From Elysia chlorotica (Eukaryota; Mollusca; Gastropoda; Plakobranchidae), in assembly GCA_003991915.1 (NCBI GenBank), contig RQTK01000797.1:1-64000 (forward strand): a DNA stretch of 64,000 nt, read 5' to 3'. The notes beneath the pieces were generated by a model, which was given only the letters and a program-made list of their open reading frames with translations, did not search any database and was not told the DNA's origin. Position numbers and translations under genes: made by a program. Shown here one piece after another: positions 48,459 through 60,900 of the stretch (position 1 is its first letter; each line of letters begins with the position of its first letter).

Positions 48459-49119
48459 AGTTGTCACATGAAACATGCTTCCTTTCTGTTTATTCTATAA
48501 AATAATGCTTATGCCAGTGAGGTGAGCAACATGTGAACTAATCTCATAATGCCGTTCAGAAGTTTTAATTTTAATGCTCGCTGATTATTGAGCATCCCTT
48601 ATTTCATTGGGTTGTTTTTTTTATTATTTAAGTATTTGTGCAAAACGTTTTAAACTTACAAATCATTTAACTAAATTGGATGACAAGAACAAACAAAAAA
48701 AATTTGATAATTAAAATTTCTCCAAAAAAATTTTGAAATCAGATGGGTTTTTTTTCCTCTTTGGCTTTATTACAGTGGAACTAATAATTTAGTCTTTCTG
48801 GCAATAGGCCTTACAAAAGTACTATTGATCAAGCAGCCCAAGTCATTCTTTTAGAAGAAATTGGGTTCGGAGTAGGTAGCTTTAGGCTGCAAACAAGCAG
48901 CGAGGTTCAACACTAATCTCCAGCCGAAAGTATGCTGCACAAGACAACTGAGAGTGCCGCCAACACAGTGCGATACAACTTTTAAACTTTGGCACTACAG
49001 TGACACACAAGAGCTTAGATACTCCTCTATAAATCCCAATACTAAGGCCCTCTGTTTTGTAATCGACAAAGGAGAATCTCTTTCTAGGTTTAATGTCTCC
49101 TAGGTCTCAAGAAATATTT

Positions 49120-49205
49120 TACACAGTGACGGGACCCCGGAGTGGGGTACGCGAGACTTGTCAATCACTCTATACTGACAAAAGTCGAACCGATAAAAGA
49201 AAACA
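49120..49205 (-). mobile_element. Decayed SINE body, minus strand
   Basis: GAGACTTGTCAATCACTCTA then TACTGACAAAAGTCGAACCG resembles the reversed SINE body (CTGTCTCAGCCGGTCACATT, then TACTGACACCGACCGAACC). The rest is not recognisable. Confidence 0.35.
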
Positions 49206-50099
49206 CATGGATTTACAATTCCATACTAAATGAATGTAACATTATCACTAGGGCATCAGTTTTTTAAATGGTTATTGTCGAGAAAGGATTTTTAAAAAAT
49301 TTAAAAAACGGGTGTTCATCTTACTTGCAGGAAATAAACAAATGTACCTCTTCATTCAGAGTACAAATCACACAAAAAAGACGAATCGAAAGTATAAAAT
49401 ATGAAAGTGAACTTCTAAACGGCATCTTATAAGGAACGTATGCTGTAAATACTCATGCGCCATCAGAAGTCTGATACTGATGATATTGGTATACATTATG
49501 CCTAGATTTAAACCTTACAATAAGCTCATCATAGATTTCCATTATTTTGTCATTGCTTTTTGGTTTGAGCATTTTCACTTAGGTAATATTGTTTTTCGTC
49601 TTATGAGTTTCTAGTTGTAGTGATGCTGTAAGTACTGGAGCATTTTGATACTAAATCCTGAATAACTCCATTGCTTGTACCACTTCAAAGTCAAATCTTT
49701 ATAACATTGACACTGGCCCCATGTTCTTGGGGGAAAGGGAGTGTATTTTTCCACCTCTGGAGCAAGAATTTAGCTGTTGTTCTGTCACTAGTGTCAGGGT
49801 CATGTTTATGCTGGGAAAAATCACAGTTGAATGAACAATGTGAATTTTTTTTAATGGAGGCTAAAGAAAATATACAGTATTTATATTCTTTTCTAATGTA
49901 ACATAGGGTCTACAAATAGAATTGAAATCTCAAGCCAGAATTTCATTTACAAATACTTTTTAAAAATTTTGCCTGCAGCGCTATTTTTAAAATTTGTGCA
50001 ATAGGCTGTGTCAACCTGAACATGAGTAGAAGATTTAATTAGTGTTTCCAATTCATTGAAAGGCAAATTCGTGTAGAAGACATAATTATTGATGTTTGC

Positions 50100-50221
50100 A
50101 CTCACTATATTCGCAGCCTTAGAAATCAATTTTGTTGTTAGGTATGCCCCATTAATTTGAATCCTCTTAATTTGAAGTTTGGAATTAATCCCGACCAATT
50201 TGAATTATAATGTTTCCACTG
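50100..50221 (-). mobile_element. Possible pogo/Tigger-type transposon end
   Basis: On the minus strand, CAGTGGAAACATTATAATTC leads into repeated AATTC/TTCAAATTAA words, a pattern seen at pogo-like inverted termini. The other end and any transposase were not identified. Confidence 0.35.
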
Positions 50222-53200
50222 TATTATTTTTCAGCTTCCAAAACGTTTCAATATACGATTATACGGCAAAGATGAATTGACTTTGTTTTTAAGGGTACAT
50301 CAGCACAGTAAAACCCTGTCCTAAGACAGTTAATACATTACACTAAACGCAGTAGCAATGGTGACTTCTTTATCTCTTAAACTAGCATAAAAACTTGGTT
50401 AAAAATAAAAGTGAAGAGTATGTGTTTAATAGTTAAAAGATCTATCTGTAGGATTATCAGTTAAATTTTATTGTATAAAATAATGTCCTTTAGAAACCTG
50501 AGTATGCGCTGAGGAATAACATAAGTAAATATGCTCTCTAATGGTTTGGAAGCCAGGTGTAGGTGTTAACAAAAATTTAACATAGAAATAGAAACACAAA
50601 CAAAAGGCAAGTTTATTAGGATATTAATTTATTAGGCTCATTCCCATTATGTTCATTTCACATGAATGACAACCACTCTCTAAAATTCACCTACATGTAG
50701 TTGCAAAAATACATCATACTAAAGCTTAAAGGGGGGAGAATAAATTGTGTGATAATCGACTAAATCCAAAAATTAATAAACTGCAAGGTGTTTATTTTGT
50801 TTTTTGTTGGGTTTTTTTTTCCTTCAATATTTCACTGTATGTTAATAGGGTGTTTATCAATCAAAAAACAAAATTGCACAAAAACATTTTGAGTGAACTT
50901 TGGAGATGGCTCATACATGTTATTCAAATGAAAAAGGGTTGTAAACCCATACTTATAAAGATCACAGAAAATACCATCACTTAATGAACACATCAATTCA
51001 TCAATTTTCATTTGCTTATTTCATATATGACAATGCAGTGGTCTGTTCATGCACATTTTGTAACACTTCTGCAAAGCTATTACATTTAGAGCCTACTTGT
51101 CAAGGTTGCCATAATTTAGTTCATATAGCATCAATACATAGCCTTTGCATGAGTGAATAAAAGATTGATAGGTTCATACATCAAATTTTATGCAGATTAC
51201 ATTGTATCTTTCTCTAAAGTCTTGAAATAAAGCCTTGGGATGCTCTAGTGTTAAGCAGGTGATTCATTTGTCACCACATTATCTTCAAATGATGAGAAAA
51301 ACAATCAGTGTTAGCATGCATTCAAGTTACAACGTCAAAGCAGGGAACTATCAATATTGAAACGTAAAACATTGAATTAAGACGAGAAAATAGCTTTTCA
51401 TTCCAAAATGCAGTACCAACAAAACAATTCATAAAACTTGAATTAGAAATAAATGTGGAAACAATTTTTTTTCACTCAAAAAAAAAAAGCATAGCCAAGA
51501 TTTCTAAAACATTTATAATCCTAATCTAGACTTTGGATTTCTAACTTCAAAAACGTGCTGAGACTACTACAACTATAAGTAAATTCGCTACAAGCTTCAT
51601 GCCACACTTGCCTGTGCATATCACTACCATACACCGAATTGACAAGTGAATTAAACAATCAAATATGAAAAATGCAAAAACAAGCATCCATAGCTTACCA
51701 GGGACAACTCACATGTAACACAAAGATATAAATAGTCAGGGTCTTTGAGTTTTTAAATGGTGAGAGTAATGGCACTATGGGAAGGATACGAAAATATCAA
51801 AAACACAACCAAAAGTGTCATCCAAAGCAATATCTATATATACAATAATTACAAAAGAAAGTTCAATAAATAACATTTTAAATGATCAACAATATAAAGA
51901 GAATGGAGCACTTACAATTTCATTCACTCCCTCATATAATTAAAGAATAATTTAGATTTACAAAATATATTTGGTTATTTTTACCACCAAAATACATAAA
52001 TAACTCAACACTAAGAATTTTGGGCAATTTTCGTCAAGCTTTCAAAACATGCTAAAACAAACTATGATTTTAAACCATTTTTACAAAAAAAGGTGCCCCA
52101 TTCTCACATTTCAACTATTTACCAGAATGGGGTGGGGAAAAGATGCTGATAAACCATTTTCCGAAATGGGGAAAAAATAAAATCCTAAATCTAACACCGT
52201 TTTTAAAGACATTTTCCTGACTAAAGCAATATCGTGCACACACACAGAAAAAAAAAAGACTAATTGATGGTTTATGTTAAGTGATGATGTGCGCATTTCA
52301 GCAGTGAAGTATTGTAAAATAAAGCTTGATGGCAAATTAAAAAAAAAAATATTTAAAAAAATCAAAAGCACACCTAGTGTGGGAAAATATTTATTACATG
52401 TATGTAAATAAATCTTTGTGCTGCCTTGAGCATAGTTTGTATATATCTTGTCACTCTTATGGAAAAGAGACACAAATATTATAAGTAAAGATATTCATAT
52501 AAATTATTATATCTTTGCAAAAAAATTACAAGGTACCTTTCTTGTCATCATAGCTTCACTCGCATCCCTATGAAAACTGCCTCTCCGGATTCAAGAATTA
52601 TTATGTACAGATAAAAATTACATTGCCTCTCATCAAAAGGTGACATTAAGGTAGGCAATGGTGGCCATTTATTTTATCTTTAATATTCATCACAAAAATG
52701 GCGATCATGCATCATGAATTTATTGAAGAGGTAAAAAAAATGTTTCTCGTTTAACTTTATGAAATGATTTCTAGGTGTCCATGTGTTGAGCCCAAACATT
52801 TCCTTGTTTAGAAGGAAGACATTTTTATTTCAAAATATATTACAATACATAGAAGATGTCCGGCAACTAACAATCAGTTACCTTGTCTATAGAAGTCTTA
52901 TAATGCAAGCTTTGAGCCAACTATTTTGAGAAAAACTCATGTAACTCATGTTCACCTATACAAACGACATTTTATAAGTGAATTTCCATCAATGAATCTG
53001 CCTTAAAAAATAAATCCACACAGCCATATTTGTTCAGCCTTCATACCGCCATCTAATACCTGCCAAAACAGTCAATCTATAATGCACATATGATAACTTG
53101 CATTGTAAATCTAATCTTGCCAACTGCAAAGATCACCACAACCAGCCTGTTCCAGCAAAGATGGGTTCACATGCACAGCACACAATGTCTATAATAATTA

Positions 53201-53346
53201 TTGATAATTTTGAAGTTTCTTAATTTCTTTTAGATATTTAATGCTTAGGTAGTAATTTTTTTATTTCTTAGACGGTGAATTTCCACATGTAGAATCAAAC
53301 TCAAAGACAAAAAAAAAAGAATTAAATAGCAACAAAAATATCACCA

Positions 53347-53398
53347 TGAGCAGTTTACTCAATATCTATCAATGAGCAGTTTACTCAATATCCATCAA
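53347..53398. repeat. 26-bp tandem duplication
   Basis: Two adjacent units with ATGAGCAGTTTACTCAATAT, differing at one base. Confidence 0.9.
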
Positions 53399-53491
53399 AC
53401 ATTTACCCAAATGGCATTCCTTCTACTTGGGGATTTTACAAAGACAAAATAGATTAAGAACATGCAGCTCAATATTACACAAGTGTTGAAT

Positions 53492-53735
53492 TGGTTTAAC
53501 ATCCAACATCAGCACTATATAGGCTATATTGTGGACAGGCCCCAAGACTGACGTCTGACAATTTTATGTGCTGCCACACACGAGACAGGGCGGGGATACA
53601 ATGACTCCTGTCTCAGACAGTCGCATTAAACTGACACGGACCCAGCCAGCAGGGAGCGAAATCGCCAGGGCTCAACAACAAACCTTTTGCATCGGAAACC
53701 GATGTTCTACCCCAGGGCCACCACGCCTGCCTCTC
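53492..53735 (-). mobile_element. Full-length SINE, minus strand
   Basis: It begins with the reversed tail (TTGGTTTAACATCCAACATC) and runs to the reversed head with CATCGGAAACCGATGTTCTA and CCCCAGGGCCACCACGCC. This is one of the most complete copies in the window and includes the tRNA-like A-box end. Confidence 0.8.
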
Positions 53736-54960
53736 AATACACAAAGTGGGGGAAGAAAAAAAAATTACAAATGGCAAAAGCAGGGTTATAAATGATCACT
53801 AATATGCAACATATTTCTTTCCTTGACAAGAAATAATTTGATTTCAACACGAAGGTGACCACATTTGTTCTGCCAACCCATTGAAAAGGATTTCAATTGA
53901 AAAAAATCCCCGATTTTTCTAGTTTAATACAATATCTTTGATTGAACAAACTATCAGATTCAACAAACCAGGAGCAAACTCACAAAATTGGTTACCGAGA
54001 CACTGTGTATAGTAGTATCACAGGCCATAATTCATACCTGAAATCATGTACACGAATTAGTGATAGGCGTGGGTCAAAGAGCGGAAAATGATAGCAGATA
54101 AAGGAGGGGGAAGAGGAAAGTTGAGCCTGCACACCGCTGCTGTCATTGAAGGATATCAAAGAGACAAAGTTGGTGTCTCTTGGATAATAGGAGTGAATGT
54201 GAGAAGGGTAAGGGCTTAAAAGCATGGGATGTGTTTGTGAATTGGAAGGAGAGGGAACGGTGAGGATTGTGATTGTCCAAATACCACTTAGGTAGATAGA
54301 GGCACTGGATAGACAAACACTAATGCCCATGGCTTCAACAAACTGTTTAAAATGAATTATCTAGTTTGTTCATTCCACTGTGTACTGCTTACTCCAAGTT
54401 CCTTTTCTACATTACAGATTAACATAGAAAGCTACAACAAAGAGATGAGAAGTTATATCTACATTCCTACCAGCATACAAAGGACAAAGATGAAAGTAAA
54501 GTATATCTCACAACCCTAAAAATCAATCTATTAACTTGTGTTCATATGTAATTTCAAGTCTCTAAATTTAGAGCTAGACAATTTATGTTAAGGACAAATG
54601 TAAGAATAATTTAACACATGCAGAGGCAAACAATAGAAAATGTGTCAGTGTGAAATTTCTCAGTAAATAAATGTTCATTTCAAAATAGTACAAAGAACAT
54701 TTATAAGTGATAGTTTTATTGAGCAGTATTTGTATGAAGAGCCCTAAGAGTGTTTTTGCAAGGAACCATAAAAGCCTTTCCATTCCTCTTGTTTTATGAC
54801 ACATATATATGTTGTCTCATGACTGATTTGACTTCCTTGTTGATCTCTTTCACAATGGTAATTAAACTTGAAGCTTGAAGCTTGAATCCAGGGAGTTACA
54901 AGGCCTCTGTTGTGCGATATATTTCATCATTTAAATTTTTGGTACAAAATTATTCATACT

Positions 54961-57900
54961 TTAGCAAGGCAAAAGTTTTGCTCTGAAGGCTTGCACCAGC
55001 AGCTTGGCCTGAAAAGAAAAGAAAAAGTTTGGAATTAATGAAAACTCCATGTGTTGAATGAAAAAAAAAAAGCACAAATTCCCTTACATGACAATATAGC
55101 TATTTGATTTCCCACAGCAGTAAATTTCATCCTCAATAGAGGCCTACCTGTTATTCGAGAAAACCAACATGACCATGATACACAGGAAGCATTCTTCATC
55201 ACAATGCGGTAAAATGACATACTTGAGCTGGCATGTGATCACAAGTTGGCATACCTGATTAAATGCCCACTCTTGCATAGTATAAGAGAAGGGGATAGTC
55301 AAATTCATAACAACTCTTTCACTGGCAAGAAAATTCTTTGGTCTTCACGCTACGCTTTACTATACTTAACCACCGCGGCACTTTGAAGGCCACCCGAACC
55401 GCCAGATGGCCAGTCTGAGTTGTGGCACGGGTGACTGGGTGTGAAAAAATGGGGTGTGGAAGAACTGTTCACCTGGTTAATTGATGCTCTTAGTGTTGTG
55501 CTGATATTGCTGATATTTTTTTTTTCTAATTATAAATTCATAAAACTATATATTTCTACTGCGCTGAGAAGTTGGTTGATTTCATTATCTTGTTTTTTTT
55601 TTCTGCTTTTTAATTAATCTTTTATTACTTTTGGGTTAATCATTTACAACTTTTGTGTGGGGGGAATAAAGGAGAAGCCAATTACTCCAGCTCCTCAGCC
55701 CCAGCACTGGAGACTAAGCTATTGCTAATATTAATGAGATATATACATCGACAAATTTCTAGAAAAATATCAGACTAGATTTTCGGACACCTGGCGAGAA
55801 TCGCACCATCTGCTTGCTACGTCTGCTCGCAAACGCACGTCATAACAGACGGAGCTATCCTAAGGCGGTAAAGATCAAACACTATCAAGCAAAGCAATAG
55901 ACAGCTGACATTGAAGAAAAAAAGAAGAAAAGTAAAGCCAGAGGGGTTTAATATCAAATAGGTAATCCCAAATAGTATTAAAATTACTTAGTTTTTTTTT
56001 TAATTCAGCTTTACAACACTCACTTCAAAGATTCTTCCTAACCCTGAATAATTATCCTAAAGACTTGCCTTAGATGTATAGTCAGCTTGTTTATAAATTT
56101 TCAACGTATTGCAGCCAGTGACAATTGGATGGCACGAAGTTACAAAATTTACTTCCTGAAATTTCAAAACAAGATTATATTACAATACGAAGTTTCAAAA
56201 ATACAAGAAGTCTGTTTTCAAAACTTTTTTTCACTATTCATTATAGGCCATTCTGAATATGCATATAACTTAGACATGAGCTCTGAAAATATCCATATTG
56301 TCAAGTTACTGATAGTTTCCTTCGTTACCAGATCCTGATATAATTTAAAACGAACTGAAATTGATGTTTCATTCACAACAGAGAGACTTAATATTTTTTT
56401 TATCTATGACACACACAATGTCAATGGATTGGTTTGTTGTTAATTTTTAATTACAAGTTGCATTTAACTGTCTGAGTTGGTAAGAGATGATTCATGTTAA
56501 AAATTATAAACTAGAAATGTTTTTTGTTTTGTTTTTGTTGTTTTCTTTTTGTCTTTTGGGGGATAGACACCCCCTTCAAACTCAAGACGCTAACCTATTG
56601 AATTATGTGGCCCAAAGGCAAATTCTGATTCTGCATAATATTCTGAATATTTCACTACTCACATTAATTAAATATACATTTGGAAAAACAGCTGTGATAA
56701 AGAATTGTACTTTGTGTGCAACACTTAAATAAAATTAGCTCTTTGAAGGTAAACAGTTTTTTAATGGGAAAAAAGCACATTTTAAAGGATTTGGGACATA
56801 CCTTGGTCAGGGGGGACTGGGTGATACCATTCAACACTACAGACGATATTGGGCAGCCACCATGGAAGCGGCAACGCACACCTTTGTCATTTATCTTTGT
56901 GTGAGCAATAAAGAGGATAAATCCTTCACCTGTAAAAGAAAATAATTCAAAATTTAAAACAAAAGTTTGATTATTTTTTTTTAAATGCTTGCTTCAAAAA
57001 CAATCAGTCCTACATTTATACTTGTTTATAAGGAAGAAAACATGGTGTGCTTGATTTTTTTTTTTACATTTTTAGGAGAGAGCACATTTCAAGACTTTTA
57101 AAAAAAGTGAATTGTTTTCTTGAGATGCTACTGGATTTTACACAGCAGTTTTTCATAGTGCGCGTTTCATTTTATGCACTCAAAAAGAAAAGTCTTGATC
57201 ATTTTTTTAACATTTTTTTTCATTTGACAATATAAATTTCAGTCGTAGAAATTAAAAAATAAATGAAACTGGATTTTTAAAGTAAAGATCAATTAAAACT
57301 TAAGCTACTCCCACATCAGTTGTTGAGTCTGCATGTACTGTAACTAATGAGCGCTGTTAATGTCACTACAAGTATACATAAGATATTATTGAGCATCCCA
57401 CTTTTTGGTTAGTTCAGAAACAAGAGCAAACACTGTATCCACACACCAGCTGCCAATGGGTGTATGAAGCTGTTGAACTTGACTTCAAACTCCTGAGCCT
57501 CTCGTAAAGGGAAGCACTGCAGGGCAAACAGTGGGTCCTTTAGTTCCACAGTGTCTCCTAATGTGGCCAGCACTCTACTGCGAAAAGCTTGATCTAATCT
57601 GTGAAAGGAAGTAATAAAGGATTATCATTGAGATTCAGATATTGAAGAGGTGCATTTTTGACCATCCAGTTTTGCTTCTTTATCAGTGTCTTTAAATTAG
57701 CAAAGGGCAAAACCAAGGTATGATCAAACAAAGACACTAAAGTAAATTACTCTTAAGAAATGTCACATGTATGATCAGATAGGTCTCTATAATTTTTAGT
57801 GTCCATCCACTGGTATCTATTAATACACTGACAAAATGTGAACTGCTAACTGGCCATATAGTGTCTGTATATCACCTTTGAGAATGAGTGCGAACAAGAG

Positions 57901-60900
57901 CCTCTATCTGAGGATTTCTCCTCTCAATGGCAAAATCCAACACAGAGAGACTGGTGCACGTTGGGGCTGCCAAGTTGACCCCAACTCGCAACATCAGGCT
58001 GACCACTTCCTTCTGCTGTCTTTTGATGGCCTGTTCAAAAACAAAACAGTGGTATTGCTGAAAAGGTGAACAATGATTTAACAAATTTTTATTTCCTTTT
58101 CCAAAGACAAAGAAAGATCAATACTTGCAGTTGTAATAGATAGGAGTCGAATCTGTCGATAAGTCATAATCTGGCTAAAAAAGGTTCGTTATTGGAAAAA
58201 AAAATATAATTAATAATTTCTTTCACATCTGACCATAATGAAATGTGCTTTTCATTGTTCTCAGTATCAAGACAATTGACTTTTAAATATTCTGACAAAA
58301 GTAGAATGTGTTTGCAGATTAATTTTTTTTTCCCTTTGATGGTTAAGCCAACTATTCACATTCAGACTGTAGTATACAAGACCCACAAACCTAGGTAATT
58401 GAAAATAAGAAAGTTCTTACCTTCATAATTGCAGTCTCTGCCTGATCAGAATTAATTGTGACCAGGCTACTGTTGGCACCATATTTTAACAGCAAGGCTA
58501 CTAAACCTGTATTGTTCTGAAAAGGTAAAAAAAAAACATTTTGGGTTCTTATTACAAGCAGAATGTCAAGACTGGAATAAAGAAACTTACCGAAAACAAT
58601 CCTACCCAGTTTGCTGGTAAAGACACTTAGCCCTTAACAATGTTACAATTTTTTTCGTTATTGATTTATGGCACTCAAAGATATTTTGAATATTCAAAGG
58701 TGCAGTCTTCATGTATTGTTAAGAAAAAACAGCATAAGCATGGGTGGAGCATTTGATTACCTGCTCTGCTGCCATCATTAATGCTGTCACCCCATTTGTC
58801 TGTTGAGAATTAACTTTCACTCCATGTTCAAGCAACATCTCTGTGATTGCTATAGATCCTGTATTGTTGGAATAAAAAAAAGACACGCCAATGCACTAAA
58901 TTGTTCTATAAGAAGTAACTAATCATTTAAAATAATACTATCAGGTTAAATCAGCAAAACAAAACAAAATCTCTTAGTGGTGACAATTTCATAAAACTAC
59001 ATATCACTGTGTTACAATTTTGGCATAATTCATTTTTGCTACTGTTAAGATAATCAATGAATAATGTTTTGTTTTGTTAATTTGTGCTTCAAATTGAAAT
59101 GAATTTCTAACAAGAAAAAGCAAACACGTAATAGCAGCGCATTTCCAAACTCGAGGTTTAGATGGATAAATCTATCTCCTTTTCACCTTTACATCATATA
59201 TCACTTGCATTTTCGGCTTCCAACGCAAAAGGTCTGTGGTTCGAGCCCTGGCGATTTCGCTTTCTACTGATTGGGTCGGTGACAGTTTAATGTGACCGAC
59301 TGAGTCATGGTATACCCTGCCCTGTCTCATGTGTGGCAGGACATAAGAGTGTCAAGACGTGAGTTTTGGGGTCTGTCCATAAAATAGCCTATATAGTGCT
59401 GATGTTGGACGTTTAGCCAACTCAGTTACAACTGCATTTTGGCACTTATTCCATTATTGTAGCACTATGGCGATATATGTTAGTTTGATTTATCAATAAA
59501 ATGTGTGTCCACTTACCCTTCTGTACTGCTTTCATGAGTAGAGTGAGACCAGTGTTGTCTGGCTGCTCAAAATCCAGTCTGTTATCAGAAGAACAGGATA
59601 GTCGGATGGCTCTCTTGACAACCTCTGCCTTATTAAGGTTTACGGCTTGAAGGAGATCAGCTGCACAACAACAAAACAAGTTCAAAATAATTAGATTTGA
59701 TATAGTATTACTTTGAAAGATATTAAAAAATCAAATTGTTCTCACATCGCACCTTATGTGTACTAATTCAAATCTGTGTTATTTTAAAAAATTTGAAGCG
59801 GGTAGCATACAAAAAACAGGTGTGTTTAATTGGTGATAAATGGGAAGGGAAGAAGATAAAAATTAACTCATTTTACTATGGACTTTTCCCCTTCTTTATC
59901 ACAATCATATAAGACACTGCTTTGTTGAAGTAGATGAAAAAAACATCAGTATTTTATTGGATCAGACTAATTTTCAGGAACGAAATAATTGCCTTCTATA
60001 AAGCACATGATTGGGTTGTTCGAATTGTACAAACCACCAGAAGTCCTTACCAGATATTACAGCAGTTCCCTTAATGTCAGTGTAATCCACACAATCAAAA
60101 GTTATTTGGCAACCTTTAGCATGTGAAACTCTCAACCAAACTATTCCTACAATTTTTCAGTAACATAATGAAGAGGTTTTTCAAGAAGACTTTTTGTCCA
60201 CATATTGAGTTGATAGCATAATTTTTGCAACAAAAAGTTTCAAGAAAACATTACTACTAAGTGTAAATCACATCTAAACTGACATACTTAAGGTTTGTTT
60301 TTTTACCATTTGTGATAAAACCGCTGTCCTTTTGACCAAATCGATCTTCACCCTGCAAAAAAATAGAAATAAATTAAAAAATTAAATGATGTGGTACAAG
60401 TTTTGTCCTTAAATAATTGGAGTTAAATGTTTTCGTAAACGTATTTCTTTCAAATAAAAAATTCCGCTTAAAAATATACATTATTTCATACATAAAAACT
60501 ACTCGAAAAAATATAATTATGTTGAAAAGACAATTATTGACAGGATGGAATGCTCTTCTGATAATTGCAAAAAGTCTATTGTTTCATGGGCAAACATTCA
60601 TTATCTCAACTAAAGCCAAATGATAAATATGAATAAAGAATATGAGGTTAAAATGTTATGTCTTAAAAAATGTAATCAGGTGGAATAAAAAAAAAATCAT
60701 CTTGTACTTGCCTAGTGAGTATGACTGAAACTGTGAAAGACTCAATACAAGACTCAAAGCAAACATAAATTTATCCAGAAAATATGACACAAAGTTAAAT
60801 ATTTGCCTGATCAATAAAGTCCTCTAGATCATCACAGGTCAAAGTGCTGATTCTTTTATCAATATCTGACTCTGTATGGATGAAAACAAAGGCACACCAA

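Larger units (their letters stand above)
47597..48930 (+). repeat. Tandem duplication of the SF3A3 3' UTR (about 0.7 and 0.63 kb units)
   Basis: Unit 1 (about 47597-48304) starts 17 bases after the stop codon. Unit 2 (about 48305-48930) repeats it, beginning again with TATGTTAATTGACATTTTTA and ending CAGCCGAAAGTATG. The units differ by scattered substitutions and several short deletions in unit 2. Confidence 0.92.
48931..54960. other. Intergenic or long 3' UTR region between SF3A3 and MPHOSPH8
   Basis: Convergent flanks: SF3A3 ends to the left and the MPHOSPH8 homologue ends to the right. The sequence is AT-rich with a probable DNA-transposon end near 50.2 kb, one full SINE, a SINE relic and small tandem repeats. 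No exon is recognised; part may be the MPHOSPH8 3' UTR. Confidence 0.6.
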
